A stretch of 39,778 nucleotides of DNA from Chloroflexi bacterium RBG_19FT_COMBO_55_16 (GCA_001795335.1 MGOK01000117.1:13648-53425), one strand, 5' to 3'; shown: positions 7,826-16,334, numbered from the stretch's first letter. The notes: generated by a model from the sequence alone, not told the origin. Translations and numbers: made by a program.

Positions 7826-9769
7826 ATGTCTCAAACAAGAATCGCCCCTTATGGCTCCTGGAAATCTCCCATCACCTCTGATCTGATTGTCTCTGAAACT
7901 ATAGGCTTGGGAGCTATCTCCCCAGATGGGGTAGACATCTATTGGATCGAAGTGCGGTTAAAAGAAGGTGGCCGCTATGTCGTTGTTCGGCGTACACCAG
8001 ACGGCAAAGCGACTGATATAACACCTCCGCCGTTCAATGTTCGCACTCGAGTTCACGAATATGGTGGTGCTGCTTATAAAGTACTTGATGGCGTCGTTTT
8101 TTTCGCGAATTTTGACGATCAACGCATATATCGCCAAGATCCTGGACAAGATCCGGGACCTATTACTCCCGAAGGCGAGTACCGCTATGCGGATCTCATC
8201 TTGGACCACCGTAGAAACCGGTTAATCTGTGTCCGAGAGGACCATACCCGTAGCGATCAAGAGGCGGTTAACACATTAGTGAGTGTCGATCTCAAACCGG
8301 GAAATATTTCTCAAAATACAGGACAGGTTCTCGTCTCCGGCAATGACTTTTACGCGTTCCCGCGCCTCAATCCTGGCGGCACTCAATTAGCTTGGACTAC
8401 CTGGAATCACCCCAATATGCCCTGGGATGGTACTGAACTTTGGGTTGCAGATCTCGTTAAGAATGGTCTCGTGTCGAATGCTCGGCTGGTCACCGGCGGA
8501 ATAGAAGAATCGATCTTTCAGCCTTCCTGGTCACCGAATGGAGTTTTACATTTTATCTCTGACCGTTCCGGCTGGTGGAACTTGTATTGCTGGCGAGATG
8601 GGAAAATCGAGCCTATTTATCCAATGGAGGCTGAATTTGGAATGCCACAATGGGTATTTGGGATGTCCTCTTATGAATTCGCCTCGGCGGAGCGCCTCGT
8701 CTGCACATATATCCAACAAGGCACCTCATCCCTCGCTATCCTTGATCTTAAGAATAAGAAATTAACCACCATCGATGGTCCCTTTACAGACATTTGGGGG
8801 CTGCGGGTCGTTGGGGATCAGGCAATATTCAACGCTGGATCTCCAACCGAATCAGCTGCTATCATCAATCTCGACTTGACCACCGGATTCCCAGAAGTCC
8901 TCCGCCGCTCCAGCGAGATGGTGATCGATCCGGCTTTTCTCTCTTATCCCCAAACTATTGAATTTCCCACGGAAAACGGCTTAACAGCCTTTGCATTTTT
9001 CTTTCCTCCAAAAAATCCGGATTTTTCTCCACCAACCGATGAACTACCTCCTTTGTTGGTGATGAGCCACGGCGGTCCAACCGGAGCGACTTCCACAGTA
9101 CTCAGCTCAGAAATTCAATACTGGACCAGCCGTGGCATCGCTGTGCTCGACGTAAACTATGGCGGCAGCACTGGCTATGGGCGGAAATACCGGGAACGTC
9201 TCAACGGACACTGGGGACTTGTTGACATGGACGATTGCGCGAACGGGGCACGTTTCCTCGTCAAGCAAGGGATTGTCGACGGCAACCGATTAGCTATTAC
9301 TGGAGGGAGCGCGGGCGGTTACACTACGTTGTGTGCACTGACATTTCGTGACTTGTTCAAAGCAGGGGCTAGCCATTTTGGCATTGGCGATCTTGAATCC
9401 TTTGTCAAAGATACTCACAAATTCGAGTCGCGTTACCTGGACCGTCTGGTGGGACCCTTTCCCGAACGCCGGGATCTATATCGGGAACGCTCGCCAATCC
9501 AACACATTGACCAGCTCTCGACACCTATGATCCTGTTCCAGGGTCTTGAAGACAAGATCGTCCCACCTAACCAGGCGGAAATGATGTTTTCTGCAGTGCG
9601 AGCCAAGGGATTGCCGGTCGCTTACCTGCCCTTTGAGGGCGAGCAACATGGTTTCCGCAAAGCTGAGAACATCAAGCGCGCCCTGGACGCTGAGTTGTAT
9701 TTCTACTCTCGTATCTTTGGCTTCGAGTTAGCCGATCCCGTCGAACCAGTGCACATCGAAAATTTGTAA
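7826..9769 (+). CDS. S9-family prolyl oligopeptidase / acylaminoacyl-type peptidase
   Basis: This is a serine peptidase of the alpha/beta-hydrolase fold, 647 residues, which probably cleaves short peptides in the cytoplasm. No signal peptide or membrane segment is visible. The N-terminal two thirds form a beta-propeller (repeats such as ISPDGVDIYWIE and QPSWSPNGVLHFISDRSGW). The catalytic domain starts near residue 380. The nucleophile is Ser495 in TGGSAGGYTTL, with Asp576 in LEDKIVPP and His608 in GEQHGFRKAENI. The HGGPT oxyanion motif is also present. I chose the ATG at 7826, preceded by GTGAGGATAAA, over an in-frame start at 7757 without such a site. It stands alone, between arsC and a strong terminator. 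Confidence 0.92.
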   Translation: MSQTRIAPYGSWKSPITSDLIVSETIGLGAISPDGVDIYWIEVRLKEGGRYVVVRRTPDGKATDITPPPFNVRTRVHEYGGAAYKVLDGVVFFANFDDQRIYRQDPGQDPGPITPEGEYRYADLILDHRRNRLICVREDHTRSDQEAVNTLVSVDLKPGNISQNTGQVLVSGNDFYAFPRLNPGGTQLAWTTWNHPNMPWDGTELWVADLVKNGLVSNARLVTGGIEESIFQPSWSPNGVLHFISDRSGWWNLYCWRDGKIEPIYPMEAEFGMPQWVFGMSSYEFASAERLVCTYIQQGTSSLAILDLKNKKLTTIDGPFTDIWGLRVVGDQAIFNAGSPTESAAIINLDLTTGFPEVLRRSSEMVIDPAFLSYPQTIEFPTENGLTAFAFFFPPKNPDFSPPTDELPPLLVMSHGGPTGATSTVLSSEIQYWTSRGIAVLDVNYGGSTGYGRKYRERLNGHWGLVDMDDCANGARFLVKQGIVDGNRLAITGGSAGGYTTLCALTFRDLFKAGASHFGIGDLESFVKDTHKFESRYLDRLVGPFPERRDLYRERSPIQHIDQLSTPMILFQGLEDKIVPPNQAEMMFSAVRAKGLPVAYLPFEGEQHGFRKAENIKRALDAELYFYSRIFGFELADPVEPVHIENL

Positions 9770-9775
9770 TCCTTA

Positions 9776-9804
9776 CTTCCCGAAAGTTCAGAACTTTCGG
9801 GAAG
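9776..9804 (+). terminator. Intrinsic-type terminator after the peptidase gene
   Basis: A perfect 13-bp stem (CTTCCCGAAAGTT against AACTTTCGGGAAG) with a CAG loop begins six bases after the stop codon. It is followed by TTCTTATCAT, a modest T-rich tail. The stem is symmetric and could act on either strand, but the only gene ending here reads rightward. Confidence 0.75.
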
Positions 9805-9850
9805 TTCTTATCATCTGACATTAACAGGAAAAATATTAGTCAAAAGTCAC

Positions 9851-9879
9851 TTGCCCTTCTGTTTAATGGAGTGTAAACT
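9851..9879 (+). promoter_or_regulatory. Putative promoter of the zinc-ribbon/Cys-Ala/radical SAM block
   Basis: TTGCCC (9851-9856) and TAAACT (9874-9879) are separated by 17 bases. Transcription would start near 9886, 17 bases before the ATG of the small zinc-ribbon gene. The hexamers match the sigma-70 consensus imperfectly, so this is a moderate call. Confidence 0.5.
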
Positions 9880-9902
9880 AATCTGAGAAAATGGAGGCTT
9901 CT

Positions 9903-10271
9903 ATGAATGCTGTCAAGATCATTTCCTATATCGCCGCTGCCATATTCATTTTCTTTGGGGTAATGTTCATCTACGCCACCTTTAGCCCGCAAGGACAAAT
10001 CGGTTGGTTGGTTGTTGGCCTAGTGAGCGTTGTGATCGGCTTCGGGTTGATTTGGTTCGCCAGCACCCGAAAACCCATCGCGGCAGGTTCTGGCGAGGAT
10101 GTCACCTTAAAAATTGACCTCCCAGCCAATGTTGAATTAGACACCTTGAAATGTAATTCCTGTGGGGGGGTGTTAAAACCAGAAAACATCAAGATGGTGG
10201 CCGGCGCCCCAGTTGTTACCTGCCCATATTGTGGCACCACCTACCAGCTGACCGAAGAACCTAAATGGTGA
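9903..10271 (+). CDS. Small membrane protein with C-terminal zinc ribbon, unknown function
   Basis: I do not recognise a named family. The 122 residues have two hydrophobic segments (about 6-27 and 33-52) and a cytoplasm-sized tail carrying two CxxC knuckles: CNSCGG (Cys84, Cys87) and CPYCGTTY (Cys107, Cys110). Together these make a zinc-ribbon or rubredoxin-like knot. I chose the ATG at 9903 because GGAGG lies five bases upstream; an ATG at 9891 is part of that site. It sits 92 bases before the large membrane protein with the Cys-Ala tail and reads the same way. It may be a membrane-bound partner or metal carrier for that system, which is only inference. Confidence 0.8.
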   Translation: MNAVKIISYIAAAIFIFFGVMFIYATFSPQGQIGWLVVGLVSVVIGFGLIWFASTRKPIAAGSGEDVTLKIDLPANVELDTLKCNSCGGVLKPENIKMVAGAPVVTCPYCGTTYQLTEEPKW

Positions 10272-10363
10272 AGACTGTGTAATGCGATCCGTGATATCTG
10301 GTTTATTCGCGTATCTGAATCATTTAATGTAAATAATCATTGGATGGTAACGGAGATTCGACT

Positions 10364-12061
10364 ATGAGCGGCAAATCACATCATCCATCTAAAATCAATA
10401 GACTTAAATATCTTCTCGCCTTCGTCGCCTTATTGTTCTTGACCCCTGGGATTGCCCTGGCGCAGACCTACTCCTTCAGCCTGCCACAAGAGACTGTCAA
10501 TGTTTATTGGAACGAGGATGGTACTAGTTCGATCGATTATCTCTTCATCTTCACTAACGATTCCTTCGCCTCACCCATCGACTACGTTGACGTCGGTGTG
10601 CCGAATAAGAACTACGACCTGAACAGCGTTGTCGCTGACGTAGAGGGTCAGGTCATCAATGACATCGAAGAGTCCCCATACGTCGATCCAGGGATTGCAG
10701 TTGGGCTTGGAAGCAACGCCATCCAACCTGGTAAGACTGGCCAGGTGCATGTCAATATCGGCCGGGTAGAGCGAGTCCTCTATCCTGACGATACAGATGA
10801 TACCTATGCAAGCGGAGAGTTTATCCCTACCTGGTTCGATTCATCTTTTGTCCATGGCAATACAAACCTGACCGTTATTTTTCATCTTCCACCCGGTGTC
10901 CAACCAGAGCAACCGCGCTGGCATACTGCACCCTCCGGGTGGCCATCAGAACCGGTGGCTGGCATTGACGATCAAAATCGCATCACATACACATGGCATA
11001 ATCCAAACGCTGTTGGCTATGCGCAATATACCTTCGGCGCTTCCTTTCCTGCACAATATGTGCCTAAGAATGCCATTGTCCGCCCCAACCCGTTCGCAGG
11101 GTTGATCGCTGCGCTCAGTACTCTCGCCATTCCTCTCCTGTGCATCGGTATGGTTGTATTCTTCATTTACTGGGCTGTCACGGCTGACCGCAAACGCAAG
11201 ATGAAGTATCTCCCCCCCAAGATTTCCATCGAGGGACACGGGATAAAACGCGGCCTGACCGCTGTTGAGGCTGGCATACTAATGGAACAGCCGATGGATA
11301 AGATTTTGACCATGATCTTGTTTTCAGTGCTCAAGAAGAACGCCGCACAGGTTAAAACACGCGATCCATTAGAATTAGAACTAATCGAGCCGTTACCCGA
11401 GGGTCTAAACGCCTACGAGAAAGATTTTCTGGCGGGATTCTCGGCGTCACAGGGTGCCCCTCGGCGGAAAGCCTTGCAAAAAACCATGGTAGATCTGGTT
11501 AAGAGCGTTGGGGACAAGATGAAAGGCTTTAGCCGCCGCGAAACGGTTGCCTATTATCGCGATATCACCGCACGTGCCTGGACCCAGGTCGAAGCCGCGG
11601 ATACTCCCGAAGTTAAGAGCGAGAAGTTCGACGAAGTCATGGAATGGACCATGCTCGACCATGAGTACGAAGACCGCACGAAAGAAGTCTTCCGCCAGGG
11701 TCCAGTGTTTGTGCCAATGTGGTGGCCGCGCTACGATCCAAGTTACGGACGCTCGGGTCCAGGTCCAATTGGGCTTCCCACGACCGGCAGAGCTCCTGGG
11801 GGAAGCCCTGGCCCATCGCTCCCCCATCTCCCTGGGGCTGAATTTGCTGCATCGATGGCTACCGGCGTGCAAAACTTTTCTAGTAAGGTCGTTGGAAACA
11901 TCACTGAATTCACCAGTGGGATTACAAATATCACGAACCCACCCCCCAAGCCTACTTCAAGTGGCAGGTCTTTTGGTGGAGGAGGTAGTGGTGGGCACAG
12001 CTGCGCTTGTGCTTGCGCCTGCGCTGGTTGCGCCTGTGCTTGCGCTGGAGGCGGTCGGTGA
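10364..12061 (+). CDS. Membrane protein with extracellular DUF2207-like domain and Cys-Ala repeat C-terminus
   Basis: The 565 residues begin with a signal peptide (cleavage plausible after ALA33). An extracellular beta-rich domain follows to about residue 240, resembling DUF2207-type ectodomains; that match is from memory. A transmembrane segment spans about 245-272, then comes a basic stop-transfer RKRKMKY and a cytoplasmic region of about 290 residues. The tail is Gly-rich, with seven Cys alternating with Ala (Cys547, 549, 551, 553, 556, 558, 560), ending GGGR. Synonymous codons vary (TGC/TGT, GCT/GCC), so selection acts on the peptide. I chose the ATG at 10364, preceded by ACGGAG. Its stop overlaps the GTG of the radical SAM gene. 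It is a likely substrate of that enzyme, or else a metal-binding protein. Confidence 0.85.
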   Translation: MSGKSHHPSKINRLKYLLAFVALLFLTPGIALAQTYSFSLPQETVNVYWNEDGTSSIDYLFIFTNDSFASPIDYVDVGVPNKNYDLNSVVADVEGQVINDIEESPYVDPGIAVGLGSNAIQPGKTGQVHVNIGRVERVLYPDDTDDTYASGEFIPTWFDSSFVHGNTNLTVIFHLPPGVQPEQPRWHTAPSGWPSEPVAGIDDQNRITYTWHNPNAVGYAQYTFGASFPAQYVPKNAIVRPNPFAGLIAALSTLAIPLLCIGMVVFFIYWAVTADRKRKMKYLPPKISIEGHGIKRGLTAVEAGILMEQPMDKILTMILFSVLKKNAAQVKTRDPLELELIEPLPEGLNAYEKDFLAGFSASQGAPRRKALQKTMVDLVKSVGDKMKGFSRRETVAYYRDITARAWTQVEAADTPEVKSEKFDEVMEWTMLDHEYEDRTKEVFRQGPVFVPMWWPRYDPSYGRSGPGPIGLPTTGRAPGGSPGPSLPHLPGAEFAASMATGVQNFSSKVVGNITEFTSGITNITNPPPKPTSSGRSFGGGGSGGHSCACACACAGCACACAGGGR

Positions 12062-13407
12062 AAAATCCGAAACCAGGACTATATCACTTCGAACGCCAGA
12101 GCCAGGGTGAGCGCAGTCGCATTCACTTGCGTATCGATCATGATCAGAGTGGGAGGCCAGCACACGGAACCTTGTTGATAAACGCCAGTCGAGTGCTACA
12201 CTTAAATCCTACTGCATCGGTGATGGCTTACCTTTCTCTCACCGATACGCCCGTGCCAGCAGCAATCCGTGACTTGACTCACCTTTTTCGCGTCTCACAA
12301 GTCCAAGTGAAGTCTGACTATGCGCAATTCGTCGAGGATTTAGACCAGCTCACCCTCCCCGATGGTACTTGCCCGGTCTGCGATCTGGATATTGAATTTA
12401 CTGCCCCTTTCACCGCTCGCCCCTCTGCTCCGTACCGCATGGACCTGGCCCTGACCTACCGGTGCAACGACAACTGCGCTCATTGTTATAATGCTCGGCC
12501 ACGTGATTATCCCGAACTGGGGATAGAAAAATGGAAAGCCATCCTTGATCGCCTGTGGGAGATCGGCATTCCTCATATTGTCTTCACCGGTGGCGAGCCA
12601 ACTTTACGCTCCGACTTACCTGAGCTAATTGCCCATGCAGAAAAGAATGGCCAGATTACCGGACTGAACACCAATGCCCGCCGTTTAACCGATGCGAGTT
12701 TCGTAAAGCAGCTGGTCGATGCTGGCCTGGATCACGTGCAGATCACCGTCGAATCCCACGACCCGCTCATTCACGACGCTATGGTGTGCGCCAAAGGTGC
12801 CTGGACGCAGACTATCGCCGGATTGCGCAATGTGCTTGATACACCCCTCTACGTGATGACAAACACTACCATGTTGCGCCAGAATAGCCCCTTCCTGGGT
12901 AAAACCCTGGATTTCCTGGCAAGTTTAGGGGTGCCTACCATAGGCCTGAATGCCCTGATCCATTCTGGTCACGGCCTGACGGTGGGTACAGGACTTACTG
13001 AAAGTGAGTTACGGCCTCTGCTGAACCTCGCCCGAGACAAGTCTGACCAAAACGGGCAACGTCTGATCTGGTACACTCCCACTCAATATTGCCATTTCGA
13101 CCCGATGCAGCTCGAATTGGGTGTCAAAGGTTGCACAGCCGCCCTGTACAATATGTGCGTGGAACCTGATGGTGGGGTGATCCCCTGCCAATCTTATTAT
13201 CGGCAGCTGGGTAACCTGCTCACTGACTCCTGGCACGCTATCTGGAACCACGAGCTGGCCATTTCATTACGCGAGCGGCGGTATATCCCATCGAAATGTA
13301 ATGACTGCGTATTGCTCACCGAATGTGGCGGTGGCTGCCCCCTTGCTCTGAACGCCCCCGGAAATAGCCTGATTTCCCGCGACAACCTCCCCCTCTCCGA
13401 CAAATGA
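12058..13407 (+). CDS. Radical SAM/SPASM protein with N-terminal PqqD-like (RRE) domain
   Basis: The 449 residues fall into three parts. Residues about 40-100 resemble the PqqD-type peptide-recognition fold (RVLHLNPTASVMAYL, then an FVEDLDQL helix). The radical SAM core has CNDNCAHC (Cys136, 140, 143) for the SAM-binding 4Fe-4S cluster and FTGGEPTLR (GGE at 178-180). The C-terminal SPASM region has Cys359, 367, 377, 414, 417, 423 and 427, enough for auxiliary clusters. The GTG start at 12058 overlaps the upstream stop (GTGA) and has GGAGG six bases before it. Extending to the ATG at 12007 would add residues encoded out of frame within the Cys-Ala tail. It probably modifies that tail. Cys105 and Cys108 form an extra CxxC before the core. 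Confidence 0.9.
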   Translation: MKNPKPGLYHFERQSQGERSRIHLRIDHDQSGRPAHGTLLINASRVLHLNPTASVMAYLSLTDTPVPAAIRDLTHLFRVSQVQVKSDYAQFVEDLDQLTLPDGTCPVCDLDIEFTAPFTARPSAPYRMDLALTYRCNDNCAHCYNARPRDYPELGIEKWKAILDRLWEIGIPHIVFTGGEPTLRSDLPELIAHAEKNGQITGLNTNARRLTDASFVKQLVDAGLDHVQITVESHDPLIHDAMVCAKGAWTQTIAGLRNVLDTPLYVMTNTTMLRQNSPFLGKTLDFLASLGVPTIGLNALIHSGHGLTVGTGLTESELRPLLNLARDKSDQNGQRLIWYTPTQYCHFDPMQLELGVKGCTAALYNMCVEPDGGVIPCQSYYRQLGNLLTDSWHAIWNHELAISLRERRYIPSKCNDCVLLTECGGGCPLALNAPGNSLISRDNLPLSDK

Positions 13408-13497
13408 CTACTAGTCACTGACTGCAAGTTACTGAACACTGCATCCTGGATACTGGAAGATAAATACTCAATTCCCTCCCCCTATCGAGGTACCCCC

Positions 13498-14655
13498 ATG
13501 ACTACTATTCGCGAGTCTATCCGTCGCCTCTTCGCTCCTGTCGAACCTCTTCCAGCCGGTATTTACCATTATCAGGCACCGCCCGAAGAACCCGATCACT
13601 TTCGCCTGCACTTACGGATGGAACTAGATGGGACTGGAGTGTTGATCGTTAATGCGTCAACGGTCCTTCACTTGAACACCACTGCCGCCGAGTATGCTTA
13701 CCACCTCGTTCGTTGCACTTCTCGTGAAGAAGTAGCTCGTTCCATGTCCGTTCGCTATCACGTCACTCAAGCTCAGATCCTACAAGATTTTACCGAGTTC
13801 AAAGACCGGATCGACACCTTAATCTCAACCCCCGATCTGGATCCAGTAGCCTACCTGGACTTCGAGCGACAAAAGCCTCACACAGGCCCAATCTCTGCTC
13901 CATACCGGCTCGATTGCGCGTTAACCTATCGGCTGCCGGATTCTACTGACCCCACTTTTGCGCCGACAGCTCGAGCAGCGCGCGAGCTTGCAACCCTTGA
14001 ATGGGAATCAATAATGGATAAAGCCTGGCAAGCCGGTATACCACATATTGTCTTTACCGGCGGTGAACCCACCCTGCGCGACGACTTGCCGAAATTGATT
14101 TCCCACGCTGAAACCAATGGACAGGTAACCGGGCTGCTGACGGATGGCTATCGCTTGGCAAACTCAGCTTATCTGGATAGCCTGCTCCAGACAGGTCTAG
14201 ACCACTTGGTCATCCTGCTTAACCCCGTCGAGGATAGGATCTGGGCGGTAACCCAATCTGCGTTGCAGGCCGACCTTTCCACTACTGTCCACCTGACGAT
14301 CACTTCTCAAAACTACCCTGTAGTGCTGGATTATCTCACGCGCCTGTCCGCGATGGGTCTAGGATCGATCTCTTTGAGCGCCACCGACCCAGAGTTAAAA
14401 GAGCAACTTCGAAATGCCCGTGAGATAGCAGCTGAACTCCACCTCTCCTTGGTATGGGACTTGCCGGTACCCTATTCCGCCCTGAATCCGTTCTCTTTGG
14501 AATTCGCGGATCACGAGCGATCGGTCGGTACTGGTCGCTCCTGGTTGTACGTCGAACCCGATGGTGACGTACTGCCGGGTCAGGGGATTAACCAGGTACT
14601 CGGAAACTTTCTAACCGATCCCTGGGATAAAATATGGAAGCCTGAGCTAGGGTAA
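13498..14655 (+). CDS. Degenerate radical SAM paralogue (pseudo-rSAM) with PqqD-like domain
   Basis: This 385-residue protein is a clear paralogue of the preceding radical SAM enzyme. It shares VNASTVLHLNTTAAEYAY, SAPYRLDCALTYR, IPHIVFTGGEPTLR and YVEPDGDVLP. The three cluster cysteines are replaced (aligned positions Leu146, Thr150, Thr153), and the SPASM cysteines are replaced or lost. The protein stops at WKPELG, just before the last SPASM cysteine group. Only two cysteines remain (73 and 140). The frame is otherwise intact and the GGE motif is kept, so it looks like a maintained non-catalytic partner rather than random decay. It probably binds the substrate through its PqqD-like domain. 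The ATG follows GAGGTACCCCC; the gap to the previous gene is 90 bases. Confidence 0.85.
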   Translation: MTTIRESIRRLFAPVEPLPAGIYHYQAPPEEPDHFRLHLRMELDGTGVLIVNASTVLHLNTTAAEYAYHLVRCTSREEVARSMSVRYHVTQAQILQDFTEFKDRIDTLISTPDLDPVAYLDFERQKPHTGPISAPYRLDCALTYRLPDSTDPTFAPTARAARELATLEWESIMDKAWQAGIPHIVFTGGEPTLRDDLPKLISHAETNGQVTGLLTDGYRLANSAYLDSLLQTGLDHLVILLNPVEDRIWAVTQSALQADLSTTVHLTITSQNYPVVLDYLTRLSAMGLGSISLSATDPELKEQLRNAREIAAELHLSLVWDLPVPYSALNPFSLEFADHERSVGTGRSWLYVEPDGDVLPGQGINQVLGNFLTDPWDKIWKPELG

Positions 14656-14665
14656 TACCAGAAGG

Positions 14666-16180
14666 TTATGGTACCTCTCCGGCAAACACTTGTCTAAATA
14701 CTTGGATTTTCCCCTTTTGCTCGGCTACTAACCACATGCGCCCAAGACCGTCTTGGGAGATCGCTTGGATTTTCAAATCCTCCACCATCTCGAGTGTTTT
14801 TCCCTCAATCCTATACAGGGTACCCTCACTATAGAGCCAGGCATCACCGTCTGCATCGAAGAATACACTATCCGCATAATAATCACCAACCTCACCGATT
14901 TGACTCCATACCCCGTCCTTAATATTGTAACGTACCTGGAAACCGCCGCAGCTCGCTCCTCCACAGATCGATAAAGACGCCCAGATTTCCCCATCTGGCC
15001 CAATAGCGATATCATCGATCCATCCATATCGGATCCCTATCGGCGGCTTAGGTGGGGTAAAACTAGCCCAATTCCCGGTTCCCCCATCGTGACGCCAGAG
15101 GACTCCATCGACTCCTAGCCACGCATTTCCGCCTGCGTCCACAACAATATCGCGCACACATCCCTGATCGACGGGTGAGCCAGCACCATGCCAAGTATCC
15201 CCATCAAACCAGCGCGCGCCCTGCCCAACAATAGCTTCACCCTGGGTATCACAATCGCCTACCCACATGTTACCGCTTTGATCCAGGGAGATAACCGGTA
15301 ACGCGAATCCCTCATACTGCGCCGTTTCTGGAGATTGCACAAAACCCATTTCTTCAAATCGGTACACCTGCCAGCTCTGTCCATTAAAAGCTCGCACATC
15401 TTGAAAGGTAGTCATCCAAACTCTTCGATATAGATCGGTTAAGACGTCCTTCCCGATCCGTGTTTCATAAGGCGCGTTGATCGGCAGCCAGCCTTGGTCT
15501 GCTCCATATGTCTTCCATGTGCTGCCATCCCAGGCCATCACTAGCGTACCATCTCCCCTGACTATCCATAACCGTTGATCCACATCGAATCCCGCTAGCA
15601 AGTATTTACCATCTGTAAAGTGTACCGTCCACTCAGTAGCGTCCAGGCTGGCGATACCCGAATCGCTTGCCAGCCACAAGGTCCCATCGAGCCCTGGACG
15701 TAATTCTTGGATCCTCCCCAGGACTTTGTCAACGGTAACAACGGCCTTGAACCTATCCACCAGCGCTTTCATTTCAGTTGGATTGGGTGAAGGGCTGGCC
15801 GTGAAGGTGGGTGTATGAGTTGGGGTTGGGTTAACCGCCTGGGCAGTTCTCGCATGCTGGATGGCTTGCGTAGCTGTCAGGGCTGCGCTCAAGGTGTTTC
15901 TCAACTGTAAATTCGCCTGGGCAACGGCAGTTATAGTTGAAATAATAACCGGTGTCCCCGTCTCGCTCGGTTCAGGCTTGGATGGCGTTATGGATTGAAT
16001 CGGTACGATTGTGACCGGTTCGGTCAAGGATCTTGTCACCGCGGTGGCTGTACCCTCCTCCAAAATTTGAACGGTAGGGGTCAATCTTGCCATTAGATTG
16101 CAGGCTAACATGAGTCCTGTCGATGTCAGGCCAATCAGGATTCGAACAGGCTGTGTTGGATGCACACGTCGCTTCGCCAT
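14666..16180 (-). CDS. Lipoprotein with ligand-binding-style beta-propeller repeats
   Basis: This 504-residue exported protein has a lipobox, LMLAC, with Cys27. A long Thr/Pro/Ser-rich linker runs to about residue 140 (for example THTPTFTASPSPNPTE). After it come propeller blades of the type found in two-component sensor ectodomains (Reg_prop-like): GLDGTLWLASDSGIASL, QSGNMWVGDCD, DAGGNAWLGVDGVLWRH and GPDGEIWASLS. I see no catalytic motif; it may bind a ligand or partner at the cell surface. The ATG at 16180 is preceded by AGGAGGGT, so the ATG 21 bases upstream is not preferred. The gene converges on the pseudo-rSAM gene with a gap of ten bases and has its own promoter. Confidence 0.85.
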   Translation of the reverse strand: MAKRRVHPTQPVRILIGLTSTGLMLACNLMARLTPTVQILEEGTATAVTRSLTEPVTIVPIQSITPSKPEPSETGTPVIISTITAVAQANLQLRNTLSAALTATQAIQHARTAQAVNPTPTHTPTFTASPSPNPTEMKALVDRFKAVVTVDKVLGRIQELRPGLDGTLWLASDSGIASLDATEWTVHFTDGKYLLAGFDVDQRLWIVRGDGTLVMAWDGSTWKTYGADQGWLPINAPYETRIGKDVLTDLYRRVWMTTFQDVRAFNGQSWQVYRFEEMGFVQSPETAQYEGFALPVISLDQSGNMWVGDCDTQGEAIVGQGARWFDGDTWHGAGSPVDQGCVRDIVVDAGGNAWLGVDGVLWRHDGGTGNWASFTPPKPPIGIRYGWIDDIAIGPDGEIWASLSICGGASCGGFQVRYNIKDGVWSQIGEVGDYYADSVFFDADGDAWLYSEGTLYRIEGKTLEMVEDLKIQAISQDGLGRMWLVAEQKGKIQVFRQVFAGEVP

Positions 16181-16245
16181 GCCGCTACCCTCCTGCTCCA
16201 AAGTTGACTAAATCATGCAGTCATCCAATCTATTTATTAATTCCG

Positions 16246-16274
16246 AATGTAGCACAATTATTAATCTAGGTCAA
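16246..16274 (-). promoter_or_regulatory. Promoter of the propeller lipoprotein gene
   Basis: Read on the minus strand, TTGACC (16274-16269) and TACATT (16251-16246) are 17 bases apart, and the -10 is extended (TGC-TACATT). It lies 65 bases before the lipoprotein ATG, divergent from the promoter at 16287. Confidence 0.6.
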
Positions 16275-16286
16275 CCGCCTCCCTTC

Positions 16287-16315
16287 GTGACAAACATCGG
16301 ATAAACCCGTATAAT
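16287..16315 (+). promoter_or_regulatory. Promoter of the methyltransferase gene
   Basis: GTGACA (16287-16292) and a perfect TATAAT (16310-16315) are 17 bases apart. The predicted start near 16322 leaves a leader of only about 13 bases before the ATG, with AAAAAGG as a short ribosome-binding site. Confidence 0.65.
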
Positions 16316-16334
16316 GGAAAAAGGTTATTGAGTT

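Noticed and set aside
12007..12057. ATG-started N-terminal extension of the radical SAM protein
   Set aside because: The extra residues are the Cys-Ala repeat read in another frame (Leu/Arg-rich), while the GTG at 12058 has a good ribosome-binding site and matches the N-terminus of the paralogue.
11547..12110. Second-frame ORF of 187 residues over the end of the Cys-Ala gene
   Set aside because: It is out of frame with the supported gene, has no start site support and no recognisable domain.
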